From IMG/VR virus record IMGVR_UViG_3300028800_000120, positions 1 through 52,698 of that record: 52,698 bases of DNA. One strand, 5' to 3'. The notes below the pieces were generated by a model. It saw only the letters and a list, made by a program, of their open reading frames with translations, made no database searches and was not told the DNA's origin. The position numbers and the translations under genes were made by a program. This stretch comes from a virus. This document shows positions 6,608-15,210 of this stretch, piece by piece (position 1 is the first letter of the stretch; each line of letters opens with the position of its first letter).

Positions 6608-6816
6608 CGGAACTTTCCCGCCGCGCCTTCCTTGCCACCGCCAGCGCCGCCGCTGTCACGCCAGCGCCGGCCATGCCCGATCGCATCGCGCAGACTATTG
6701 AGGCAGTCTTTCTAGTTCTGGAGCCGATGTGTGACGGCGAAAACCGCGCGGCTCTTCAGGAATGGGCGCAGGACTCGCATTGGAACTTTCACTTCGAAAA
6801 CCCGATTGCGAGTTAA
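6604..6816 (+). CDS. small protein with twin-arginine-like leader (70 aa)
   Basis: Starts MTELSRRAFLATASAAAVTP, which matches a Tat signal: S-R-R-A-F-L then an Ala-rich h-region and a possible AMP/APAMP cleavage zone near residue 24. The remaining ~46 residues are helical and acidic. If exported it would be periplasmic. Tat leaders on such small phage proteins are unusual. The start overlaps the upstream stop (ATGA). Confidence 0.68.
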   Translation: MTELSRRAFLATASAAAVTPAPAMPDRIAQTIEAVFLVLEPMCDGENRAALQEWAQDSHWNFHFENPIAS

Positions 6817-6821
6817 GTGCC

Positions 6822-7031
6822 ATGACGTATTTGGAAAAATCGCTCAAATCCGACGAAAACCGCTTCCAGGCGCCATCGCCAGCAGCTGATGCCGCCGCGC
6901 GCGTCGCGCACCTCATCAAGGTTCTGGCCAATGCAGAAGCTGCTGGAGATCCCAGCGCGGAGATTATCCGCGGCCGCCTCGCCACCGAGCAGCGCCGGCT
7001 CGCCGAACTTGAGGGGAGGTGTTTTCCGTGA
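6822..7031 (+). CDS. helical hypothetical protein (69 aa)
   Basis: Begins MTYLEKSLKSDENRFQAPSP, then Ala-rich helices (ADAAARVAHLIKVLANAEAA, IIRGRLATEQRRLAELE). ATG at 6822 follows the preceding stop; an upstream reading from 6762 lies over the previous gene. Function unknown. Confidence 0.65.
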   Translation: MTYLEKSLKSDENRFQAPSPAADAAARVAHLIKVLANAEAAGDPSAEIIRGRLATEQRRLAELEGRCFP

Positions 7032-7201
7032 TCGCACAAGGGATTGAGGCCATAACGGTCGCCGCTTTCATGATCTTGGTTTTCTCCGTCATCATCGGCG
7101 GCTTTGTCATCGCCATCCTGGGCGCCGGCTGGCTCCTGCTCCGCGTGGCCGAAGGCATCTGGAACCGCTTAAAAATTAGCTCTCCGAATAAATTGGTCTA
7201 A
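7028..7201 (+). CDS. single-span membrane protein (57 aa)
   Basis: GTG at 7028 (MIAQGIEAITVAAF) overlaps the previous stop as GTGA and has GGGGAGG about 8 bases upstream. One long hydrophobic region (FMILVFSVIIGGFVIAILGA, GWLLL) precedes a short basic tail. Probably inner membrane; no role assigned. Confidence 0.68.
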   Translation: MIAQGIEAITVAAFMILVFSVIIGGFVIAILGAGWLLLRVAEGIWNRLKISSPNKLV

Positions 7202-7491
7202 TGATCAGCGGCGACGCCCCCGCCATCTGGTCCACAATCCAGGCGGAAAAACTTAACACCAACCGCGCCCGCCTTCTCGCTCATGCCATCCGCTGGGCCC
7301 TTCCCTCCCGCGCGCACCGCGCCGCCTTCGAAGACTGGCTCTCCCACCGTGTCGCCGGCCTGACCGAATGCGCCGTCAATCGCGGGGCCTGGCGCGACCT
7401 CGACAACATCGTCCGCCAATACAATTTTCTTTCCGTGTGGGTAGGAATGGGTAAATCCCTTGACCCGCGCCGCCTTCCGCGCGATGCCTAG
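7201..7491 (+). CDS. hypothetical protein (96 aa)
   Basis: ATG shares its first base with the previous stop (TAATG). The sequence MISGDAPAIWSTIQAEKLNT is followed by Arg/Ala-rich helices (RARLLAHAIRWALPSRAHRA). No domain recognised. Confidence 0.65.
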   Translation: MISGDAPAIWSTIQAEKLNTNRARLLAHAIRWALPSRAHRAAFEDWLSHRVAGLTECAVNRGAWRDLDNIVRQYNFLSVWVGMGKSLDPRRLPRDA

Positions 7492-7520
7492 CACCTCGCA
7501 CCACATCGGGGGCTTTCTGG

Positions 7521-8291
7521 GTGTCACGCCGCCAGCTATTGCGCCTTCCCGACATTTCCACCATCGACGGCCCGCCGCCATCCGAACTACCAAGTAGCGG
7601 CTCCGCCGCCGCCTCAGCACCGCCTCAATACGGTCCCGCGCCGCCGGCGGGCCCGCCCCCAACCGACATCCAGATCAACACCTTCCACGCCAAGCTGGAG
7701 AAACCCGCCCGCCGGCTAGGCCGCGCCCGCATGGCCCATAACATCACAAACGCCGAGCTCGAAGCCCTCGGTCCCGCTCCGCGCGGTCCCCACGCAGACC
7801 CCTTCATCGAAGCCTTCGCTGTCCCCGGCACCATCAGCGGCCGCATGCTTCGCTGGAATAATTCCGGGGAACACCCCCTCACCCAGGCATGGCATTCCGG
7901 CCGAATAGACGACACCCAGTATGCCGCGGGCGAAGCGCTTCGAAACCTTGTCGAGATCACCACCGGTTCCGGCAAGGACAGCACAGAGAAACTTGGCGGT
8001 GCTCCCGGTGGTGCTGGCGGGCCCCGAACACCCTGGACCGACACCCAACGCGACGCAGCCGAAATTCTCGGTCGCATCCAGGCCAGGATGAAGAAAGAAG
8101 ATTACGCCATATGTAGAAAATTTTGTGCCGAGGGCTACACCATGTTGGAGGCGCTAAAGAGCGCGGGCGCCCGGTTCCACAAAAACCACGTCACCTCAAG
8201 AGTTTGTGAAGCGCTCGATTATCTGGCAGGGCGCAAAAAGAAATTCGCGCGTAAACGCCGGAACCGTCGAAAGGCTCCCAGAAGGGTTTGA
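7521..8291 (+). CDS. hypothetical protein, Pro-rich N-terminus and basic C-terminus (256 aa)
   Basis: GTG start gives MSRRQLLRLPDISTIDG; residues 17-50 are Pro/Ser/Ala-rich and probably disordered. The central part holds RIDDTQYAAGEALRNLVEIT and a GSGKDST stretch. The C-terminal part (RMKKEDYAICRKFCAEGYTM) looks like a helix-turn-helix and ends in a very basic tail. It lies just upstream of the terminase genes, as small DNA-binding packaging or regulatory proteins often do. Role inferred only. Confidence 0.72.
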   Translation: MSRRQLLRLPDISTIDGPPPSELPSSGSAAASAPPQYGPAPPAGPPPTDIQINTFHAKLEKPARRLGRARMAHNITNAELEALGPAPRGPHADPFIEAFAVPGTISGRMLRWNNSGEHPLTQAWHSGRIDDTQYAAGEALRNLVEITTGSGKDSTEKLGGAPGGAGGPRTPWTDTQRDAAEILGRIQARMKKEDYAICRKFCAEGYTMLEALKSAGARFHKNHVTSRVCEALDYLAGRKKKFARKRRNRRKAPRRV

Positions 8292-8366
8292 CAGTGCAGG
8301 TAATTTTCCCTATCGAATCTGGCATCCGGTCGAACTGTCGCCGGACTTTTCCTCTACGAATGGGCC

Positions 8367-8852
8367 ATGCCGACCCCGCGCAAGCCTCCCGCTGCTCACA
8401 AACCAAACGGCCGGCCACCCTTCAATCCGACGGCAGACGACCGCGAAAAGGTGAAGCGGTTCTTGGAATGTGGCTACAAGCGCGCCACGATCGCAGCCTA
8501 TTTCGAAATCCACCTGGACACGCTGGAAGAGCACTTCAAGGAAGAGCTTCGCACCGCTCGGATGGACCTGCTTCGCCGCGGCATGTCGAAGTTTCAGCTG
8601 GCGGTGCTGGACGGCGAGGAATGGGCGATCAAGTTTCTGTTGGCGAACACGGCACACGGCAGGGAATTCGATGCCGGGTTTTCCACACGGACAGAATTGA
8701 CCGCTGCTGGCGGCGCCGACCTGTTCCAGAACATGAACCTTTCCAGCTTGAGCGACGCTGATTATGCGGCCCTCAAGGCAATTCTCGCCCGAGCAGGCTT
8801 TGCTGTCAGCGATCCAACTGGAGGATCAGCGGCGGGCGGCGCTTCGGCTTGA
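8367..8852 (+). CDS. putative terminase small subunit (161 aa)
   Basis: Begins MPTPRKPPAAHKPNGRPPFN. An N-terminal helix-turn-helix (KVKRFLECGYKRATIAAYFE, then IHLDTLEEHFKEELRTARMD) is the expected DNA-recognition part. It is followed by a helical stretch (MSKFQLAVLDGEEWAIKFLL) and an acidic tail. Position immediately before, and overlapping by 89 bases, the large terminase supports the role of recognising packaging DNA and presenting it to the motor. Family identity is inferred from position and HTH style. Confidence 0.75.
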   Translation: MPTPRKPPAAHKPNGRPPFNPTADDREKVKRFLECGYKRATIAAYFEIHLDTLEEHFKEELRTARMDLLRRGMSKFQLAVLDGEEWAIKFLLANTAHGREFDAGFSTRTELTAAGGADLFQNMNLSSLSDADYAALKAILARAGFAVSDPTGGSAAGGASA

Positions 8853-10887
8853 GCAGGTAAACCGCAGTCGCGCGGAGCTGATCGAGGCCAGCAAGGCGCG
8901 CTGCAAGACCTTCCTGGGTTTCGTCCGCGAGGCGTGGCATGTGCTGGAGCCCAAGGCCCAGTATGTCCACGGCATGCAGATCGAGGCGATTTGCGAGCAC
9001 CTGGAGGCGGTTACCAACCACCAGATTAACCGGCTGCTGATGAACGTGCCGCCGGGCGCGATGAAATCGCTACTGACATCGGTCTTTTTCCAGGCTTGGG
9101 AATGGGGACCGATGAACCTGGCGAGCAACCGTTTCGTCAGCACGGCCTTCAACGATATCCCGGTCAAGCGCGACAGCCGGAAGTGCCGCAACCTGATCCT
9201 TTCGGACTGGTACATGGAGCGTTGGCCCCATGTGATACTCACCCGCGCGGGCGAGACCAGCTTCGAGAACACGCAGACTGGATTTCGAGAGGGCGTGCCG
9301 TTCGGCTCGCTTACCTCCCAGCGCGGCGACCGCCTTATAATCGATGACCCGCAGTCGGTTAAGACTGCGGAATCGAAGCTGATGCTGCCGCAGACGACGC
9401 TGCTGTTCCGGGAAGGCGCGCTGAACCGCCTGAACGACCAGGTTCTCAGCGCCATGATCATCATCATGCAGCGGCTGGCGGAAAACGACATCAGCCAGGC
9501 GGCCCTGGATGTGGTCGAGGGCATCGTCCATGTGATGATCCCGATGGAGTTCGAGAAGGCGCGGGCCTGCATCACCGCCATTGGCTGGAAAGACTGGCGC
9601 ACCGTCGAAGGCGAACTGATGGAGCCGCTGCGTTTTCCCCAGGAAGTGGTGGACGCGCTGAAGAAAGGCATGGGCGCCCATGCCTTTGCCGGCCAGTATC
9701 AGCAGCGCCCGACCGCCCGCGAAGGCGGCATGTTCCAGCGGGTCTGGTTCGACAACAAGATTTTGGATGTGATGCCCGCCGGCATGTCGCGCGCGGTCCG
9801 ATCCTATGACTTCGCGGCCACCGATGAGACGGCCGGCACCGAACCCGCCTACACCGCCTCGATCAAGATCGAGACAGACGGCCAGATTTTCGTCATCAGT
9901 CACGCAAAGGATTACCGGAAGTCTCCCGGCCAAGTGCACGACGATGTGAAACAGACCGCGGGGCGCGATGGCCCGCTGGTCCACATCGCCATCCCAGAAG
10001 ACCCGGGCCAGGCCGGCAAGGATCAGGTGCGCACGTATGCCGCCGAAAACCCCGGCAATGTGCTGAAGGGCATTCCGGTCTCGGGCGAGAAGACCGTCAA
10101 GGCAGATCCGCTGGCCTCGCAGATCGAAGCCGGCAATGTCTATCTGCTCAAGGGCCCGTGGAACGAGCGCTTCATCGACCAGTGCTGCGCTTTCCCCAAG
10201 GGCTTTATCGACATGGTGGATGCGGCCGCGCAGGGCTACAATTACCTGACCGGCGCCCACCAGCCGTCATTCTTCGACATGCAGAAATTCCTGGTGCGCG
10301 GCTATCCCGTGCCCGCGCCCGAGCGTCTGGATGCAGTGTTTGCGGTTCTGGTCTCGGACGTGAAGAGCGGCAAGGACATCGAAACCGCTGGCGTCGTGTA
10401 TTTCGGCAAGAAGGATGTCGGCGGCTGGCCGCTTACCATCTTGGACTGGAGCGTGAGCCCGGTCACCGGCGGCGTGCTGGATACCTGGTTCACCAGCATC
10501 TTTTCCCGCGTCAGGGAATTGGGCGAGGTGTTGCGGGCCGAGCCGCTGGGCTGCTTCATCAGTCCCAAGGGTGTTGGCAGCGTTCTGCTTTCTCAGGCAA
10601 ACCGGCGGATGCTGCCGGCAGAGCCTATCGATGAGGAACTGGCGAAGCTCGGCATCAACGAGCGCGCGGTCAACGCCTCGACCTATATCGACCGCGAAAT
10701 GGTGAAGATCAGCGCGACCGCCTTCCACAAGCTGATGTGGTCCGGCACGCAGAACCGCAACCATCTGCTGGATGAGATTGCGGTGTTCCGCATCGATGAG
10801 AAGGAAAATTCGAAGGCGGCGCTCGACCTGCTCAGCTGCGTGCTGTTCGGCCTGGCGCTGAACTTCGGAAACGCGGAGGGCCGCTGA
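8764..10887 (+). CDS. terminase large subunit with extra C-terminal RNase H-like domain (707 aa)
   Basis: ATP-driven DNA packaging motor and nuclease. Residues 94-102 NVPPGAMKS form the Walker A-like loop, 190-196 RLIIDDP the Walker B. The nuclease domain starts at SYDFAATDE (347-355), with further acidic residues at IPEDPG (410-415) and FIDMVDAAA (481-489). Canonical terminases of this type end near residue 500; here about 190 more residues follow (VFAVLVSDVKSGKD, LTILDWSV, KAALDLLSC) that look like a second RNase H-like fold. The start at 8764 overlaps the small subunit by 89 bases; its ribosome site is weak. Confidence 0.93.
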   Translation: MRPSRQFSPEQALLSAIQLEDQRRAALRLEQVNRSRAELIEASKARCKTFLGFVREAWHVLEPKAQYVHGMQIEAICEHLEAVTNHQINRLLMNVPPGAMKSLLTSVFFQAWEWGPMNLASNRFVSTAFNDIPVKRDSRKCRNLILSDWYMERWPHVILTRAGETSFENTQTGFREGVPFGSLTSQRGDRLIIDDPQSVKTAESKLMLPQTTLLFREGALNRLNDQVLSAMIIIMQRLAENDISQAALDVVEGIVHVMIPMEFEKARACITAIGWKDWRTVEGELMEPLRFPQEVVDALKKGMGAHAFAGQYQQRPTAREGGMFQRVWFDNKILDVMPAGMSRAVRSYDFAATDETAGTEPAYTASIKIETDGQIFVISHAKDYRKSPGQVHDDVKQTAGRDGPLVHIAIPEDPGQAGKDQVRTYAAENPGNVLKGIPVSGEKTVKADPLASQIEAGNVYLLKGPWNERFIDQCCAFPKGFIDMVDAAAQGYNYLTGAHQPSFFDMQKFLVRGYPVPAPERLDAVFAVLVSDVKSGKDIETAGVVYFGKKDVGGWPLTILDWSVSPVTGGVLDTWFTSIFSRVRELGEVLRAEPLGCFISPKGVGSVLLSQANRRMLPAEPIDEELAKLGINERAVNASTYIDREMVKISATAFHKLMWSGTQNRNHLLDEIAVFRIDEKENSKAALDLLSCVLFGLALNFGNAEGR

Positions 10888-10997
10888 TGGAAGAAGATGA
10901 CGCCTGGAATCAGGTTGGTTTTGCTCTGATGGCCGTCGCCGTCCTTTGTGCCGCGGCATTTTATTTCGGGGTGCTGATCTACAAAGGCTTGGAATGA
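10887..10997 (+). CDS. 36-aa single-span membrane protein
   Basis: Reads MEEDDAWNQVGFALMAVAVL, then CAAAFYFGVLIYKGLE. An acidic head precedes one hydrophobic helix. The ATG shares one base with the terminase stop (TGATG). Too short for common gene finders; position and hydrophobicity support it. Function unknown. Confidence 0.6.
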   Translation: MEEDDAWNQVGFALMAVAVLCAAAFYFGVLIYKGLE

Positions 10998-11006
10998 GGC
11001 TAACGC

Positions 11007-12593
11007 TTGGCAAACGAGATCGACACCCCCACAACACCGAACGATAGCGCCAACATCGGCTTTAACGGCGCCGAGCTCGGCACAGAGCTGACTGATCTGC
11101 TGTGCTGCGACGACATCCAGCCCGGCTCGGAACCGTCGTATCAGGTCTGCAAGACGATCTACCTCTACCACCCGCTGGGCGCGAAGATGGCGGCATCGCC
11201 CATCAAGCTGGCGCAGAGCCAGCCGCGCAACATCCACATCAATGTGGAAAGCGGCCTGGAAGAGAAGCTGAAGAAGCAGTTTTTGGAGACCTGGCGCGCG
11301 CTCGACGCTGACGGGAATATCCTCAACCACAAGTCGCAGTCTCGCGTCTACGGCATCTGCACCATCGTTATGATGGCCGAAGGTGTGCCAGCCGAGCAAC
11401 CCATCGACTACTTCAAGCTTCCCGACCTGGAAGTGACCTTCAACATCTTGGACCCGCTCAACACTGCCGGGTCGATGGTGCTGAACCAGAACCCGAACGC
11501 GGAGGATTTTCAGAAGCCGATCGCAATCGCCGTCGCCGGCAAGCGGTATCACCGCAGCCGCGGCCTGGTGGTGATGAACGAAAAACCGATCTACATCAGC
11601 TACACGTCTTCGGCGTATGGCTTTGTGGGCCGCTCGGTCTATCAGCGCGCGCTCTTCCCGCTGAAGAGCTTCATCAACACCATGGTCACCGACGACATGG
11701 TGACCAAGAAGGCCGGCCTGCTGATCGCGATGATCCAGACGGTTTCGAGCGCGGTGAACCGGCTGCAGGCGGTATTCGGCGCCGTCAAGCGCAACCTGCT
11801 CAAGACCGCTGTGGTCGGCAACGTCTTGCAGGTGGGCGAAAAGGACAAGATCGAAACCCTGAACATGCAGAACCTGGATGGCGCCTTCGGCATGGCCCGC
11901 AAGGACATCCTGGAGAATATCGCCGTCTCGGCCGACATGCCGGCGGTGATGCTGAACAGCGAGACTTTCGCCCAAGGCTTTGCCGACGGCTCGGAAGACG
12001 CAAAGAACGTGGCCCACTATCTCGATCGCATGCGCGAAGAGATGAACCCGCAATACGCCTGGTTCGACCTGATCTGCATGCACAAAGCCTGGTCGCCCGC
12101 CTTCTACAAGACCATCCAGAAGGAATATCCGGACCGCTATGGCAAGGTGGATTACAAGACCGCCTTCCTGGAATGGAAGAACAGCTTCAGCACGTCCTGG
12201 CCGAATTTTCTGACCGAGCCGGACAGCGAGAAGGTCAAGACGGACGAAACCAAGCTGAAGGCCGCGGTGGCTGTGTTCCAGGTGCTGGAGCCGATCTGCG
12301 ATCCGGAGAGCAAGGCGACGCTGGCCACATGGCTCTGCGATACCGTCAACACCAACAAGACGATGTTTCCGGTGCCGCTGAACCTGGACCCGGATTTGCT
12401 CATGGACTATGTGCCGCCCGAACAGCAGGCGATGCTGGAAGAGCCAAAGCCGGCCAAGCCGTTCTCCGCCTCCGATGCCTCAAAGGCCGCGGTCGCAGCA
12501 TGGCTCGGTGCGCCCGGCAAGGATCTCACGCCGCGCCAGTCCATGCGCGCGCTGCTTGAGTATGTGAACAGCAAGGGCCAACCCCTGAATTGA
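11007..12593 (+). CDS. portal protein, DUF1073-like (528 aa)
   Basis: Forms the dodecameric DNA gate at one capsid vertex. Length, position right after the terminase, and sequence features fit the DUF1073 portal family: YQVCKTIYLYHPLGAKM near residue 45, RVYGICTIVMMAEG, VAGKRYHRSRGLVVMNEKP, and NIAVSADMPAVMLN. The start is TTG at 11007 with GAGG about 7 bases upstream; no better start exists near the conserved N-terminus. The stop overlaps the next gene (TTGA). Confidence 0.88.
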   Translation: MANEIDTPTTPNDSANIGFNGAELGTELTDLLCCDDIQPGSEPSYQVCKTIYLYHPLGAKMAASPIKLAQSQPRNIHINVESGLEEKLKKQFLETWRALDADGNILNHKSQSRVYGICTIVMMAEGVPAEQPIDYFKLPDLEVTFNILDPLNTAGSMVLNQNPNAEDFQKPIAIAVAGKRYHRSRGLVVMNEKPIYISYTSSAYGFVGRSVYQRALFPLKSFINTMVTDDMVTKKAGLLIAMIQTVSSAVNRLQAVFGAVKRNLLKTAVVGNVLQVGEKDKIETLNMQNLDGAFGMARKDILENIAVSADMPAVMLNSETFAQGFADGSEDAKNVAHYLDRMREEMNPQYAWFDLICMHKAWSPAFYKTIQKEYPDRYGKVDYKTAFLEWKNSFSTSWPNFLTEPDSEKVKTDETKLKAAVAVFQVLEPICDPESKATLATWLCDTVNTNKTMFPVPLNLDPDLLMDYVPPEQQAMLEEPKPAKPFSASDASKAAVAAWLGAPGKDLTPRQSMRALLEYVNSKGQPLN

Positions 12594-12814
12594 GCCTCCA
12601 GGCCGGGATGCTCGCCAGCCTGAACGAAATGGCCATCACGAAGGCGAATTTCACCGAGGCGCTGCGCATCTATCACCGGGCCTGCGAGGCCAAGGACTGG
12701 CCGGCAGTTGAAACCGCCCGGTTCGGCGTGATATCCGCGCTTGAGGCCAGTATGGACGCGGTGGCGTCCACTTATCGGCTGATGGAAGAGGCGGCCAAGG
12801 GTGGCAACCAGTAA
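12590..12814 (+). CDS. small helical protein between portal and head protein (74 aa)
   Basis: TTG at 12590 overlaps the portal stop; ATG at 12608 (MLASLNEMAITKANFTEALR) is an equally good start. The sequence is alpha-helical (IYHRACEAKDWPAVETARFG). It overlaps the next gene by 14 bases. Function unknown, possibly a portal or head-assembly accessory by position. Confidence 0.62.
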   Translation: MSLQAGMLASLNEMAITKANFTEALRIYHRACEAKDWPAVETARFGVISALEASMDAVASTYRLMEEAAKGGNQ

Positions 12815-13631
12815 GTCTTTCAACGACCTGCTGAACGACGCCATCAACGATATGGTGGAGCACGGCTTCGACAGCGTAGAGCGCGCGGCCTACTGGCAGG
12901 CCCAGCTTTCGGCGGCAGCGGAGCGGGAATTCCGGTCACAGGACGAACTGGATCGCATCATCCGCGAGGCGATGGCGGCGGTTTATCGCCGCCTGATCGA
13001 AAGAGGTGTGATCCTCAAGGACCACCCCGGTGTCGAGCGCTTCACGATTGATATGGTGCGGCCCGCCGCGCGCGCGGAATTGGACAAGCGCATCCTGGCG
13101 GCGGCGGACCTGATCAAGCTCAACCGGGAGGAAATGCGCCGGCTGACCCTGCGCCGCTTTGCGGGCTGGGCCACCAGCATCCCGCCCGGCGGGGTGAGCG
13201 AAAAGGACAAGCGCAAGACCAGCCAGCACATCAAGCAGCCGATGCAGAGCGCGCCGTTCGAAGAGCGCCGCGTCCTGATCGACCAGGGTCACAAGCTGAG
13301 GAATTCGGTTTCCACCGTGATCGCGATGGATGGCCAGGCGCTGGCAGGCATCTGGCGCAGCCACTGGCGGCAGGCCGGCTACAATTACCGGCCCGACCAC
13401 AAGGACCGCGATTTGCTGGTCTACGCGGTCCCGAACAACTGGGCCATCCAAGCCGGGCTGATGAAGAAAGGCCCGAATCCGTATTTCGACCAGATCACGG
13501 CGCCGGCACAGGAGCCTTTCTGCCGCTGCTACTGGACCTGGATTTACAATCTCGACGCGCTGCCGGTGGATATGCTGACGGCGCTCGGCGTCAAAAGACT
13601 TGCGGAAGCCACCGCGCTTCTGAACGCCTGA
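12801..13631 (+). CDS. Mu F-like minor head / head morphogenesis protein (276 aa)
   Basis: The long helical N-terminal half and the C-terminal signature EPFCRCYWTWIYNLD, with RNSVSTVIAMDGQALAGIWR before it, match the SPP1 gp7/Mu F-like head morphogenesis family. Such proteins sit inside the capsid near the portal. The start is GTG at 12801 (MATSKSFNDLL). It lies directly downstream of the portal as in related phages. Confidence 0.82.
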   Translation: MATSKSFNDLLNDAINDMVEHGFDSVERAAYWQAQLSAAAEREFRSQDELDRIIREAMAAVYRRLIERGVILKDHPGVERFTIDMVRPAARAELDKRILAAADLIKLNREEMRRLTLRRFAGWATSIPPGGVSEKDKRKTSQHIKQPMQSAPFEERRVLIDQGHKLRNSVSTVIAMDGQALAGIWRSHWRQAGYNYRPDHKDRDLLVYAVPNNWAIQAGLMKKGPNPYFDQITAPAQEPFCRCYWTWIYNLDALPVDMLTALGVKRLAEATALLNA

Positions 13632-13644
13632 AGGAGGCAGCCGC

Positions 13645-14106
13645 ATGCAGATGGGTGTGATGATCACCGACGGCGGCCCGCATCCGGCCGAAAAGTGGGC
13701 GGTGATGACGGCGCAGCAGATTTTCCCGCTATCCGATGGCCTGAAGGGCGACCGCCACATCCAGGCGACGAAGGTCCAGCTGGCCATCATGGAAGCGCTG
13801 GAGCCGCACCACGCCGATCACCAGACCGCCGAACAGGATGCGCTCGGCGCCGCCGGTGATGACCATCTGGACACGGCGCACAATCCTGGCCCGCGCGCGC
13901 TGCTCGCCCTGGAGACCGTCAAGGCCATCGTGCTCGCGTCCCCATGGGCCGATAAGGTCACGCCCGAATGGGAAGATGCGATCGGCGGCATCCTGGCGTC
14001 GCACTTCGCCACGTCGGCCGACATTGAGCGGCAATGGTTTTGCCACAGAAACCCGAGCGAGAAGGCAAAAGCTTTCCTCGCCTCACGCCACGGGGGAGCG
14101 CACTAA
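13645..14106 (+). CDS. hypothetical virion-region protein (153 aa)
   Basis: Begins MQMGVMITDGGPHPAEKWAV with AAGGAGG about 8 bases before the ATG. Two His-rich stretches (EPHHADHQTAEQ, DDHLDTAH) and a C-terminal helix (IERQWFCHRNPSEKAKAFLA). It opens the cassette of probable decoration genes between head and protease genes. No family recognised. Confidence 0.72.
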   Translation: MQMGVMITDGGPHPAEKWAVMTAQQIFPLSDGLKGDRHIQATKVQLAIMEALEPHHADHQTAEQDALGAAGDDHLDTAHNPGPRALLALETVKAIVLASPWADKVTPEWEDAIGGILASHFATSADIERQWFCHRNPSEKAKAFLASRHGGAH

Positions 14107-14769
14107 ATGTCCGGTTACACAACCGCCATGTGCGGCAGCTTCAAGGCTCAGCTGGCGGCTGCCCAGCACTGCTTCCAGGCCACGGCTTCGGCCGTTGCCT
14201 TCACCACCGCGAACACGAATTTCAACGCGACCGCCGGCACCACGGCCGGCCTCTCGGTCGGCATGGCGATTACCGGCGCGAACATTCCCGCCGGCACGGT
14301 GATTGCGTCGATCACCAGCAGCACCGCCCTGGTGATGTCGCAGGCCGCCACCGGCACCAACCCGGCGGGACTGACTTTCACCGCCGACGCCTTCAAGATC
14401 GCGCTGGGCATCCCGTCTCCGACCGGCACCTATGGCGCCAGCACCACGAACTACAGCAACCTGACCGGAAATTCCGACGAAGTGTCGGGCACGGGCTACA
14501 CCGCCACCGGCCAGGCTTTGGCGAACAATATTTCGCCGTCCAACACCGCCGGCAACGCCTTCTGGCAGTGGAGCGTGAACCCGAGCTGGACAGGCGCGAC
14601 CTTCTCGACGCGAGCGGCATTGGTCTACAACACCTCCAACCGCGGCGCCGGTGCTGGCGCATCGGTCTCCGTCCATGACTTCGGCGGCACCCAGAGCGTC
14701 ACCGCCGGCACCTTCACGCTGGTGCAGCCGTCCAACGCCGCGAGCACGTCGCTCCTGCAGATCAACTGA
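14107..14769 (+). CDS. virion/tail-type structural protein with inserted beta module (220 aa)
   Basis: The N-terminus CGSFKAQLAAAQHCF and, from residue 95, DAFKIALGIPSPTGTYGAST then EVSGTGYTATGQAL and FSTRAALVYNTS follow the pattern of a small phage virion protein seen in many tailed phages. Residues 24-95 interrupt it with a beta-rich module (VGMAITGANIPAGTVIASIT). That kind of insert recurs in other virion genes here. Probably exposed on the particle. The start has GGGGGAG about 10 bases upstream. Confidence 0.72.
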   Translation: MSGYTTAMCGSFKAQLAAAQHCFQATASAVAFTTANTNFNATAGTTAGLSVGMAITGANIPAGTVIASITSSTALVMSQAATGTNPAGLTFTADAFKIALGIPSPTGTYGASTTNYSNLTGNSDEVSGTGYTATGQALANNISPSNTAGNAFWQWSVNPSWTGATFSTRAALVYNTSNRGAGAGASVSVHDFGGTQSVTAGTFTLVQPSNAASTSLLQIN

Positions 14770-14777
14770 GGTAGGCC

Positions 14778-15203
14778 ATGGCAGTCGTGGACGGAAAGCA
14801 GCGCCCGCTGGAAGTCGGCCAGCGCATCACCGTCCCGGCCATCGTGCGCGGAATTGACGGCGATCGCATCGCTATCGAAACCGCGCTCAACACAGACAAT
14901 CGGTCGTGGGAGATTGCCCCTCAGACCTTCTCCATCCCCGATGGCCGGCATGTGCTGCGCTGCGAGGCTGGCGATAACAATGGCCTCGATGACGCTGTGG
15001 TAGCGGACGCTGCAAAGCGCGCCGATGACAACTATGCGGGCGAGATGGAATCTCGCCGCGCAACCCTGGCCGGTCTGGATGCGGAGATCGTCAAGAAAAC
15101 AAATGCCAACAAAGCGCGCATGGCCGGCATGGACGCGGAGTTCGAGACTGCGAAGGCCATCCATGTCGCGCGCATGGCCGTTGTCGATAAACCAAGCGGC
15201 TAG
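14778..15203 (+). CDS. hypothetical protein with helical C-terminal tail (141 aa)
   Basis: The N-terminal half (GQRITVPAIVRGIDGDRIAI) looks like a small beta domain. The C-terminal half is a long charged helix with three ARMA-type turns (NKARMAGMDAEFETAKAIHV). ATG has GAGGTAGG just upstream. It lies in the decoration cassette; a role there is inferred. Confidence 0.68.
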   Translation: MAVVDGKQRPLEVGQRITVPAIVRGIDGDRIAIETALNTDNRSWEIAPQTFSIPDGRHVLRCEAGDNNGLDDAVVADAAKRADDNYAGEMESRRATLAGLDAEIVKKTNANKARMAGMDAEFETAKAIHVARMAVVDKPSG

Positions 15204-15210
15204 TCGCTAA

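Noticed and set aside
10683-12083. 466-codon leftward frame over the terminase end and portal
   Set aside because: Antisense to the portal, low-complexity His/Val/Asp-rich translation, no ribosome site; a product of GC-rich codon bias.
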